This document shows positions 1 through 7,087 of a stretch of DNA of 17,944 bases, in pieces. Origin of the DNA: Deltaproteobacteria bacterium (GTDB lineage: Bacteria > Bdellovibrionota_F > JAHFAK01); NCBI GenBank assembly GCA_023250585.1, contig JAHFAK010000030.1, positions 1 to 17,944 on the forward strand, in the 5' to 3' direction. Positions within the stretch are counted from its first letter, which is position 1, and the number at the start of each line of letters is the position of its first letter. Under the pieces are notes generated by a model that worked only from the letters and a program-made list of their open reading frames with translations, was not told the DNA's origin and ran no database searches. The position numbers were made by a program, and so were the translations under genes.

Positions 1-439
1 CCCACGTGAAATTATCATATCCTAAATCTTTAAAATCTCCTTGTTGTTCCTCTTGAATTTCTGAAAATGTTTTATTGGTCAGGATGAAATCAAATTGTTC
101 CATCTTATAGCGCGCTAGAATTGCCCCAATCGTATTGTTTTGGGAATAATCAAAGAGTTTTAAAGAAACAGATTCTGAATTTATAATCGCAAGAAGTCCT
201 ATAGAAAGAATGGCAAGTGCGATCACTGCTTCAAGTAAACTAAAACCATCCTTATGGACTCTCTGAAAAACTCCTATTTCAGGGAACCTCTCAAAAAAGT
301 CCAGATGCGAGGCGCACGCAAAGCCGCAACCGGAGCATACTCGGGTAGTATGTGAGGATTGTGGTTTTGTGTGCAACGATGCAGATGGGCCTTTTTCAGA
401 GGTTCCCTTATGTATTATCTTTATTTTCGGGATCAACAT
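1..439 (-). CDS. gspI: GspI, type II secretion minor pseudopilin, 3' end outside the window, leader enlarged by a MITE
   Basis: Minor pseudopilin of the T2SS pseudopilus tip. Read on the minus strand, the frame opens at ATG 439-437, inside the end of gspH, after a GAGG at short spacing (3 nt). It stays open to the left edge. The prepilin signature KDG|FSLLEAVIALAIL is at 253-205; the cleavage Gly is codon 247-245, with Phe at +1 and Glu at +5, followed by a hydrophobic helix. The first ten codons (MLIPKIKIIH) join directly to HKDG only if 156 bp are removed. Between them lie 52 extra residues encoded by a palindromic element at 257-405 plus a 7-bp duplication. The restored leader MLIPKIKIIHKDG is of normal length; the actual leader is about 65 residues. 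Prepilin peptidase would remove all of it, so the mature protein should be unchanged, provided the long leader is still handled. The window holds about 80 residues after the cleavage site. Identity as gspI rests on the motif and the position after gspH. Confidence 0.85.
   Translation of the reverse strand, partial: MLIPKIKIIHKGTSEKGPSASLHTKPQSSHTTRVCSGCGFACASHLDFFERFPEIGVFQRVHKDGFSLLEAVIALAILSIGLLAIINSESVSLKLFDYSQNNTIGAILARYKMEQFDFILTNKTFSEIQEEQQGDFKDLGYDNFTW
257..405. mobile_element. 149-bp MITE-like palindromic element in the gspI leader, with 7-bp target duplication
   Basis: The element is flanked by the direct repeat CCTTATG at 250-256 and 406-412. Its two ends, read inward, are GACTCTCTGAAAAACTCC and GAACCTCTGAAAAAGGCC, imperfect terminal inverted repeats. 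Inside is a long hairpin core. AGGGAACCTCT (281-291) pairs with AGAGGTTCCCT (398-408), which runs into the right duplication. The arms at about 314-331 and 357-375 pair with G.T wobbles, CATACT pairs with AGTATG, and the apical loop is CGGG-rich. The core is much richer in GC than its surroundings. There is no transposase and no room for one, so it would depend on an enzyme supplied elsewhere. The gspH stop codon (TAA, 410-408) lies within the right duplication and is unchanged by the insertion. Confidence 0.85.
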
Positions 440-1040
440 AATCCTCAACGATTTCTACACTGCCAATAACGGGATTTACATTCAGGGTATAAATTTTTTC
501 GTTTCTATCCTGTAAATATACCATGGTTTTTTCAGTAAAACCATTAGGGAAAAAAAGACTAAATTCTTTACCTTCTTTAACTACTTTACCTGAATGCTCA
601 GTATAAACACCATGAAAAGAAATACCTATAGGCAGGCTTTCTTTACCAAAAGTATTGGATTCATCTTCAAACGGAGAAAAATTGGCACGAATGGCGATAC
701 GAGATTCTTTCTCATCTTCTTCATTATTTTCTTCTTTTTTTGTTGTTTTTTCCGTTGTGTCTGAATCTTTTTTATCTTTCTCTTCTTCTATAGGTTCTCC
801 ATATTCAATCCAATAGGTACCATTTTCTAAATCATATACAATCCTAAATACTTTGTTTTTAATGACTGACTGATTGTAGGTGTACCGAATCATTGTACCC
901 ATCTGGACACAGGCTCCTTTCATGCCGAGCCCAAAAATTGCAGTTATATTTGGAACAACAAATGTTGCAGTTATGGCAAGAATGAGAACAACTATAACGA
1001 GTTCGAGAAGAGTAAAGCCGCGAGTCTTTTTACTTATCAT
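408..1040 (-). CDS. gspH: GspH, type II secretion minor pseudopilin
   Basis: Minor pseudopilin of the T2SS tip complex, inserted in the inner membrane and processed by prepilin peptidase. The N-terminus MISKKTRG|FTLLELVIVV has the cleavage Gly, Phe at +1 and Glu at +5, followed by the hydrophobic helix (about residues 9-30). The C-terminal part is a plausible GspH beta-fold (FSLFFPNGFTEKTMVYL). Residues about 83-113 form a Lys/Glu/Asp-rich low-complexity insertion between two beta segments, which makes the protein (210 aa) longer than typical GspH. Its ATG overlaps the end of gspG by 11 bp, so the two are probably translationally coupled. Its own last 32 bp overlap the inferred gspI start. 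Order G-H-I is the standard T2SS order and supports the assignment over a generic type IV pilin. Confidence 0.85.
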   Translation of the reverse strand: MISKKTRGFTLLELVIVVLILAITATFVVPNITAIFGLGMKGACVQMGTMIRYTYNQSVIKNKVFRIVYDLENGTYWIEYGEPIEEEKDKKDSDTTEKTTKKEENNEEDEKESRIAIRANFSPFEDESNTFGKESLPIGISFHGVYTEHSGKVVKEGKEFSLFFPNGFTEKTMVYLQDRNEKIYTLNVNPVIGSVEIVEDYVDPENKDNT

Positions 1041-1479
1041 CCTTTTCTTTCCAGTTTCCTATCGTCTTTGGATTATCCTCGTCACCTTCAGTCCAAATAT
1101 CATAGGATTTTCCATGACTGCCTGGATATTCATATTGATAAGGATTATGCCATGAATCTTCGGGAACTTCTTCTTTTCCTAAAAACCCTCCTTCAGGATA
1201 TCCTTTACATTCCTTACCCGCTGTTGGTGGAGATACTAATGCCTCAAGCCCTTGCTCAGTTGATGGAAAGAATCCACAGGTCGTTTTAAAGAGTATCAAT
1301 GCACTTTCTAAATTTTTGATTTGAATACGAGCTGCATTTTCTTTAGCTTGCTTGGCTCCTCCAAGAATATTCACTCCGATAATAGCGCTCAGAATACCCA
1401 TGATGAGAACAACAATCATAATTTCAAGAAATGTAAAACCTCGATTATCGTTTAAGTTTCGTAATAATAGCTTTTTCAT
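1030..1479 (-). CDS. gspG: GspG, major pseudopilin of type II secretion
   Basis: Main subunit of the T2SS pseudopilus. The leader of 14 residues ends NRG|FTFLEIMIVVLIMGIL, with Glu at +5. The family pattern follows: an extended helix (NAARIQIKNLESAL), then FFPSTEQGLEALV, PEDSWHNPYQY, and SHGKSYDIW near the C-terminus. That last region is the calcium-binding loop of known GspG proteins. Here it is Asp/Glu rich (TEGDEDNPKTIGNW) but lacks the usual paired glycines, so calcium binding is plausible and not certain. The length of 149 aa is normal. A strong AAAGGAG lies 6 nt before the ATG. It follows gspF after 29 bp and overlaps gspH. Confidence 0.95.
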   Translation of the reverse strand: MKKLLLRNLNDNRGFTFLEIMIVVLIMGILSAIIGVNILGGAKQAKENAARIQIKNLESALILFKTTCGFFPSTEQGLEALVSPPTAGKECKGYPEGGFLGKEEVPEDSWHNPYQYEYPGSHGKSYDIWTEGDEDNPKTIGNWKEKDDK

Positions 1480-1508
1480 TACAAACTCCTTTCTTCAATA
1501 ATTATTTT

Positions 1509-2735
1509 TTACCTTCCTACTAACTGTTGCATTTTAAAGATAGGAAGTAAAATGGATATTACCACAAATCCCACAACCAAACCTAATGCTGCTATCATAA
1601 CAGGTTCGAGAAGTGACATGAGCGTTGAGATACTACGATCGACTTCACCATTATATGATTGGCTTACTTTGAGTAACATCTCTTCAAGATTACCGGTCTT
1701 TTCTCCAATTGCAATCATATGTGTGACCATCGCAGGAAATTCGCCACTTGCACGTAACGGCTGTGCAATACCCTGCCCTTCTGAGATACTTTCAGCTGTT
1801 TCTTTAATGACTCTTTGAATAACCAAATTAGAAATAATCACACGGACAATATCCATTGCAGCTAACAAAGGAACGCCTGAAGCAAGCAGGGTACCTAACG
1901 TTTCAGAAAAACGTGCAATAGAAATCATACGAATCATCTTTCCATAGACGGGTAGCTTTAATTGGAATTTGTGGAATTTATATTTTCCTTCATAGGTGCT
2001 CGTAAAACGTCTAAAAAGAAAAAGAGCGAGGAAAAACAAAATAATTAAAACAAACCAATACGATTTAAGAAAATTACTTGTTGCCATCAAAATAACAGTT
2101 GGTAAAGGCAACGCAGCTTTGATGCTTGAGAAAAGACTCGTAATTTTTGGAATAACGAATGTAAACAACGCAATAATAATACCAAAACCCATAAGAGCCA
2201 TAAGCACGGGGTATGCCAGAGCGCCCATGACTTTATTACGAAGAGCAAGTTGTTTCTCAGTGAAATCGGCAAGTTTTTGCAAAACTACATCCAGGTTCCC
2301 CGATGCCTCTCCGGCGCGAATCATATTACAATACATATCAGAAAATACCTTTGGATACAGTTTGAGTGCGTTGGCAAGCGAACTTCCTTGGTTAACTGAA
2401 TCACGAATGGAAGAAATAACTTTCTTGAGTTTAAGATTTTCAGTCTGATCAACAAGAGCGGTAAGAGATTCAACCAAAGGAATATGCGCTCCAATGAGCG
2501 TCGCTAACTGCCTCGTCATATCAGCAACGTCTTGAACACCCACTCTTTCAAAAATATCGCTTAAATGAAATTCATGAACTTTAGAAGAAGAACCATCTCC
2601 GCCCAAAGTTAAGAACGTAGGAAAAATGCCTTCTTTGCGGAGCTTTGCTTTTGCGGCAATAGGACTATCCGCATCGATTAACCCCGCGATTGCTTTTCCC
2701 TGAGTATTAATCCCTTTATATTCGAATACTGCCAT
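1509..2735 (-). CDS. gspF: GspF, inner-membrane platform protein of type II secretion
   Basis: Polytopic inner-membrane protein on which GspE acts to assemble the pseudopilus. It has two T2SSF domains (about residues 70-193 and 271-393 of 408), each with the repeated signature (AGEASGNLDVVL and IGEKTGNLEEML). Predicted membrane segments are at about 173-196, 227-243 and 376-400. The start is placed at ATG 2735 (MAVFEYKG, the usual family N-terminus); an in-frame TTG at 2741 adds two residues but has no support. There is no Shine-Dalgarno directly before either start. The nearest one, GGAGAAAGG at 2806-2814, overlaps the gspE stop and is separated from the ATG by a repeat hairpin (see 2741-2807). 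Confidence 0.93.
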   Translation of the reverse strand: MAVFEYKGINTQGKAIAGLIDADSPIAAKAKLRKEGIFPTFLTLGGDGSSSKVHEFHLSDIFERVGVQDVADMTRQLATLIGAHIPLVESLTALVDQTENLKLKKVISSIRDSVNQGSSLANALKLYPKVFSDMYCNMIRAGEASGNLDVVLQKLADFTEKQLALRNKVMGALAYPVLMALMGFGIIIALFTFVIPKITSLFSSIKAALPLPTVILMATSNFLKSYWFVLIILFFLALFLFRRFTSTYEGKYKFHKFQLKLPVYGKMIRMISIARFSETLGTLLASGVPLLAAMDIVRVIISNLVIQRVIKETAESISEGQGIAQPLRASGEFPAMVTHMIAIGEKTGNLEEMLLKVSQSYNGEVDRSISTLMSLLEPVMIAALGLVVGFVVISILLPIFKMQQLVGR

Positions 2736-2740
2736 ACGCA

Positions 2741-2807
2741 ATTAGCGGTTATCGGTTAGCGGTGTGCGGTTAGCGTTAGAGAAAAATGAAAACGCTAACC
2801 GATAACC
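2741..2807. repeat. GGTTAGCGGT-type palindromic repeat, copy 1, between gspE and gspF
   Basis: GGTTATCGGTTAGCG (2747-2761) and its exact reverse complement (2793-2807) form a perfect 15-bp stem. An alternative 11-bp stem is CGGTTAGCGTT (2767-2777) with AACGCTAACCG (2791-2801), loop 13 nt. The two stems share bases and exclude each other. The 23 bases at 2754-2776 recur with one mismatch on the minus strand at 10557-10579, so this is a dispersed family. It sits exactly between the gspF Shine-Dalgarno and start codon. Confidence 0.8.
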
Positions 2808-2814
2808 TTTCTCC
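2806..2814 (-). promoter_or_regulatory. Displaced Shine-Dalgarno of gspF
   Basis: On the minus strand GGAGAAAGG begins at the last base of the gspE stop codon (TAG, 2816-2814). It is the only good ribosome-binding sequence upstream of gspF, but the ATG at 2735 is 70 nt away. The intervening bases fold into the 15-bp stem of the repeat at 2747-2807, which could bring the two together in the mRNA. This role is inferred from position. Confidence 0.5.
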
Positions 2815-4631
2815 TATTCCTCTATTACTGAATCAACTTGCGTTGCTTTCAATACTTCTTCTATGGTCGTTACGCCTTCTGCTACTTTTAAGGCTCCATC
2901 ATCTCGCAAGGTTAACATGCCACGAGCAAGAGCTGCTTTTTTAATAGTAACTGAATCTACACTTTTCAAAATAAGACCTCGAATTTCATCATCGATGGGC
3001 AAAAATTCATAAATACCACTTCTGCCTTTATAACCAGTTCCTTGGCATTTATCGCATCCTTGCGCCTTATAGATAACTCCGCCCTTAATATATTCCTTTT
3101 TAATATTGAGAATTTTTAATTCATCATCAGTAGGAGTCACTGGTTTACGACACTCGAGGCAAACTTTACGGATAAGTCGTTGAGCAAGTACAGCGACCAA
3201 TGATGATGATACTAAGAACGGCTCTATTTCCATATCGGTCAACCGAGTTACCGCACCAAAGGAATCATTGGTGTGTAACGTACTAAAAACAAAATGTCCG
3301 GTAAGAGACGCTTGGACTGCAATTTCAGCTGTTTCACTATCTCGAATTTCTCCAATCATTATTACATCCGGGTCTTGTCGTAAGATTGATCGTAATCCAT
3401 TCGCAAAGGTAAGATCGATTTTGGGATTTATTTGAATTTGTCCAATACCCTCAAGCTGATATTCGACAGGATCTTCAACGGTAATGATATTTTTTTCGAC
3501 GCTATAAATTTTTGATAAGCATGCATAGAGTGTGGTCGTTTTTCCTGATCCTGTGGGTCCTGTAACTAAAAATATACCATGAGGTTTATAGATTACTTCC
3601 AAAATCTTCTGATAATTTTTATCAGAGAGCCCAATGGTTTTTAAATCAAGCATAACGTTACTCTTATCTAAAAGTCGCATAACGATACGTTCACCATGTG
3701 ATGTCGGAAGCGTTGACAGACGAACATCAATATCTTTTCCCGCAATTTTAATACGAATACGTCCATCTTGCGGAAGGCGCTTCTCAGCAATGTTGAGTTT
3801 TGCCATGATTTTAATTCTTGTCGCGATACTCTGCTGATATTTTTTTGGTGGCTTCATAACATCATAGAGCGCACCATCAATTCGGTAACGAACGGCTAAA
3901 TCTTTTTCAAAAGGTTCTATGTGAATATCACTTGCGCCCTCTTTAACTGCACGAAATAATATTGAGTTGACGAGACGAATAATGGGCGCTTCTTCATCAC
4001 TTTCAAGAAGATCTTGAGGTTCTTCAAAATCTAAATTATCCATATTTTCATCAAAGTCTTTCATTTCATCCTTGGTATCTTTTGCTCTATCATATATTCG
4101 ATTAATGGCTTCGATTATTTCTGTAGGCTTTGCGAGAACCAAACGAATTTCTGTTTCCAGTAAAATACGTATATCATCGATAGGAGAAAGATCATTTGGG
4201 TTTTCAATTGCGACTATAATAAAATCTTCCTCGTGCTTGATAGGAATAATCTTAAACTTCTTCGCAAAGTTAATAGGAATTTTTTTAATAAGTTCAACAT
4301 CCAAGTCAGCTGCATCTATTTTTTTCTGATAAGGAATATTATATTGATAGCTTAAAGCATTATAGATTTCATCCTCAGTCACATATTTTTTCTTAAGAAG
4401 AATTTCTCCTAATTTTTCTTTTTTACTTTGACTCTTCTGAACTTCAATTGCTTCATTAAGCTTTTCAGGAGTAATCGTTGAAGTCATGAGCAAAATGTCA
4501 CCTAAAAGCAATGACTGCTGATCCCGTGAGCTTTCTGTCTCTATAATTTTTTTAATCTTATTATTATCTATACTCGTAAGCTCATCAATGAAATCATTAA
4601 TGAGATCGCGTACACTATGTTCTCTGGCCAT
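2814..4631 (-). CDS. gspE: GspE, type II secretion ATPase
   Basis: Cytoplasmic hexameric ATPase that drives pseudopilus assembly. An N-terminal MshEN/GspE-N domain lies at about residues 55-180, followed by an acidic linker (about 185-215, rich in Asp/Glu) and the secretion ATPase core. Visible motifs are Walker A GPTGSGKTT (358-366), the Asp box around GASDIHIEP (232-240), Walker B in DPDVIMIGEIRD (420-431), and the His box SLTGHFVFSTLHT (442-454). A four-cysteine zinc site follows (Cys491, Cys494, Cys526, Cys529), typical of GspE/PilB. The length of 605 aa is slightly long because of the N-terminus. GGAG lies 7-8 nt before the ATG. The gap to gspD is 24 bp. The C/D/F/G/H context makes GspE rather than PilB. 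Confidence 0.96.
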   Translation of the reverse strand: MAREHSVRDLINDFIDELTSIDNNKIKKIIETESSRDQQSLLLGDILLMTSTITPEKLNEAIEVQKSQSKKEKLGEILLKKKYVTEDEIYNALSYQYNIPYQKKIDAADLDVELIKKIPINFAKKFKIIPIKHEEDFIIVAIENPNDLSPIDDIRILLETEIRLVLAKPTEIIEAINRIYDRAKDTKDEMKDFDENMDNLDFEEPQDLLESDEEAPIIRLVNSILFRAVKEGASDIHIEPFEKDLAVRYRIDGALYDVMKPPKKYQQSIATRIKIMAKLNIAEKRLPQDGRIRIKIAGKDIDVRLSTLPTSHGERIVMRLLDKSNVMLDLKTIGLSDKNYQKILEVIYKPHGIFLVTGPTGSGKTTTLYACLSKIYSVEKNIITVEDPVEYQLEGIGQIQINPKIDLTFANGLRSILRQDPDVIMIGEIRDSETAEIAVQASLTGHFVFSTLHTNDSFGAVTRLTDMEIEPFLVSSSLVAVLAQRLIRKVCLECRKPVTPTDDELKILNIKKEYIKGGVIYKAQGCDKCQGTGYKGRSGIYEFLPIDDEIRGLILKSVDSVTIKKAALARGMLTLRDDGALKVAEGVTTIEEVLKATQVDSVIEE

Positions 4632-4655
4632 ATTTTTCTCCGTTTATACTGAGTT

Positions 4656-7073
4656 TTACTCAAATTTTTCCCATTCGTTATCTTCATTTTTTTCTGAAGG
4701 CTGATCATTTTCTGATGGAGGTTCTTTACTTTCATCTTTAGGTCCTATTTGATCTTCAGGTTGTCGCTCCTGAGCTCGCTCTTCTGGCGTTATTATCGTG
4801 GAACGTTCTTCCCGTTTTTCTTCTGGGGTGGTTTCTGCGGGAATTTTTTCTTCGGGTGTTTCTTGTTTTACTCCTTCTTGAGTTTCTTCTTGTTTTTGTT
4901 TTACTTCACCTGAATCCTCTGTATCGCTCTTTTCATCTTTTTCTATAACGTCCTCCGGCTTTTCCTCTACAGGCGCTGGGGGTAAAGATTCTGGAAATGG
5001 TTTTGCTGGCTCAAAGTTTTCTGCTCGCTCACGTCGTGGTTTCGGTTCAGGAAGAGGAGTGAGTTTTATACCCATATCTTCGAGTTTTTTATTTTGTTCC
5101 ATTCCATGTTTTTCTAAAAAGAGTTCTCGTTGCTTTGTTTTTTCCAGGAATATTTTACCCATATCCTCCGGTGTTTCAATAATATAGGGAGTTGCAATGA
5201 GAATTAGGTTTGTCTTCTGCTTTGATTTACCGGTGTTTCTAAAAAAGAATCCCAACAGAGGAATATCCCCTAAAATTGGAACTTTCGAAACTGTTTTTGT
5301 TTCACGATCACCAATCAAACCACCAATAACAACCGATTGCCTATCTTTAACAACAACTGTTGTTTTTGCATTACGTTTCGAGGTTGATGGTCCCTGGGTT
5401 TGTATAATCGAAGGATTTTGTCCTTCTAAAAGTTCTTGAACATCTTCTTCAATTTTTAACGTCACTTCATCACGAGAGCTTACCTGTGGAGTAATACGTA
5501 AAGTAACACCGATATTTTCTCGTGTAACATTGACAATCGGGTTCATATTTGTGTCGCGAGCAGTACTTGATACAAATGGAACGCTTGATCCTACTTGAAT
5601 AACCGCCTCTTCATTATCAGTTGTTAGGATATGAGGTGTTGACAGGATATTCACATTTGAATTATTTCCAACGGCACGCAAGATTGCGCCGACAACCGGA
5701 ACTGTAATGTCAGTTCCTCCAGGAATATCAAGGGTTGCAGTATCTTTGCTAGAAAATCCAACCAATAATCCCGAACTTGTTAATGGATCATTAGGATTAA
5801 GAGCAGAATTAAATCCACCAAAGGTTGCGCCAAAGGTAGTTCCAAAATCGGTGAGTTTATTACCGATAGCTGCGTTACCAGCAAAACCTCCAACATTATA
5901 TCCACTCGATATTGCTACTTCCATAATCACTGATTCAACGAAAACCTGTTTTCGTCGCGCATCGAGTCTATTGATAATTTGACCAACAAGAATTTTATAA
6001 TCTGAAGGAGATGCAACGATAACTAAGGCATTCGTTGCAGCATCAGCGACTATTTTAATTTCTCCTTCAAAACTTACGGTACTCTCGGGGCCTCCTCGTC
6101 CACCGGATGGTCTTCCCGCTCCGGTTGTTATACTGCTTAATGTCTTTGCCATTTCGACAGCATCAGCATTTTCAAGATTGTATACATGGAAATTTCCACC
6201 AGAATCTCCACTTCCCAGCGGGATGTCGAGTTTCATGATTACTTCTTTAACCTTTTCAATTCCTGCTTTTGTTGCAAGAACAATAATGGAGTTATTTCGT
6301 TCATAAGGAATTAATTTTGAAATTGCGGAGGATTCTAAATCAGAAACTACATTGGGATCTTTGGGCGCACCTTTTCTTCCTCCTTCTGAGAGATGAAATA
6401 TATCTTCAAGTTTTTCTACAATTTCTTTGGCCGATCCATGTAGTACCTGAATAAGAGCAAATTTCTCCTGATATCCTTTGACATCCAAGTTTTCAATAAT
6501 CCGTAAAACTTTAGCAATATTTGCTTTTGAATCGGTGATAATTAACATTTGGGTGGGAGCATAGGCTGTTACCGTTCCTTCATTTGAGATTAAACCCTTC
6601 ACAATCTTGGAAATTTCATTAACATCGATATATTGTATATTAATTATTCGAGTCATATACGGATCAGCAAAAGGAGATTTACTTAAATAAGTAGGAATAG
6701 CTTCATGAACAGCATCACGCTTTTGAATAATTTTAATGATACTTCCTTCATGAACCGTTGTATATCCCGCAATATCAAGAGCTGATAAAAATGCTTGGTA
6801 AGCGGCATCTACCGGCATTCCTTTTGGACCTATAATAGTAACTTTATTTTTAACCTTACTTGAATCAAACGCAAAATTGAGCCGCATCATCTTTGATACG
6901 GTTTCAATAACATCGGTTAATTCAACATCACGGAAATCAAATGAATCTACGTAGAGTTGTTGGCCTTGCTTATAGGTTTTCCGGCCGGCCGCTTCTGGAG
7001 CAGCAATTGACTTAGTTCCTATGAATGCCATGAGCATTACTACGGTCAGTACCATTTTCGTTGTTCTTTTCAT
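4656..7073 (-). CDS. gspD: GspD, outer-membrane secretin of type II secretion, with long charged tail
   Basis: Forms the outer-membrane channel. A signal peptide occupies about residues 1-25. The N0 domain (about 38-118), N1 (138-198), N2 (205-285) and N3 (293-372) precede the secretin barrel (about 375-635), which contains NVNILSTPHILTTDNEEA and the VPILGDIPLLGFFFR signature. After about residue 675 comes a Pro/Glu/Lys-rich, probably disordered tail of about 130 residues in place of the short S-domain of classical GspD. N3 has a Gly-rich loop (GRPSGGRGG). Start: AAGGAG at 7085-7080 lies 6 nt before ATG 7073, and an adjacent ATG at 7076 is nearly as good. A GTG at 7091 would overlap the gspC stop but has its Shine-Dalgarno inside the gene, so I reject it. 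Confidence 0.95.
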   Translation of the reverse strand: MKRTTKMVLTVVMLMAFIGTKSIAAPEAAGRKTYKQGQQLYVDSFDFRDVELTDVIETVSKMMRLNFAFDSSKVKNKVTIIGPKGMPVDAAYQAFLSALDIAGYTTVHEGSIIKIIQKRDAVHEAIPTYLSKSPFADPYMTRIINIQYIDVNEISKIVKGLISNEGTVTAYAPTQMLIITDSKANIAKVLRIIENLDVKGYQEKFALIQVLHGSAKEIVEKLEDIFHLSEGGRKGAPKDPNVVSDLESSAISKLIPYERNNSIIVLATKAGIEKVKEVIMKLDIPLGSGDSGGNFHVYNLENADAVEMAKTLSSITTGAGRPSGGRGGPESTVSFEGEIKIVADAATNALVIVASPSDYKILVGQIINRLDARRKQVFVESVIMEVAISSGYNVGGFAGNAAIGNKLTDFGTTFGATFGGFNSALNPNDPLTSSGLLVGFSSKDTATLDIPGGTDITVPVVGAILRAVGNNSNVNILSTPHILTTDNEEAVIQVGSSVPFVSSTARDTNMNPIVNVTRENIGVTLRITPQVSSRDEVTLKIEEDVQELLEGQNPSIIQTQGPSTSKRNAKTTVVVKDRQSVVIGGLIGDRETKTVSKVPILGDIPLLGFFFRNTGKSKQKTNLILIATPYIIETPEDMGKIFLEKTKQRELFLEKHGMEQNKKLEDMGIKLTPLPEPKPRRERAENFEPAKPFPESLPPAPVEEKPEDVIEKDEKSDTEDSGEVKQKQEETQEGVKQETPEEKIPAETTPEEKREERSTIITPEERAQERQPEDQIGPKDESKEPPSENDQPSEKNEDNEWEKFE

Positions 7074-7087
7074 CATTATCTCCTTCT

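Noticed and set aside
314-340. Cys-rich patch in the gspI leader as a zinc-binding motif
   Set aside because: It is the chance translation of the inserted palindrome and would be removed with the leader. No second ligand pair in a known spacing is visible.
880-1155. Plus-strand open frame opposite gspH and gspG
   Set aside because: It overlaps two well-supported pseudopilin genes, has no ribosome-binding site and no family resemblance. The other plus-strand frames inside the gsp and ABC genes fail in the same way.
2741-2807. GGTTAGCGG units as a CRISPR array or iteron origin
   Set aside because: The units are short, imperfect and contiguous, with no regular spacers, no cas genes and no replication initiator nearby.
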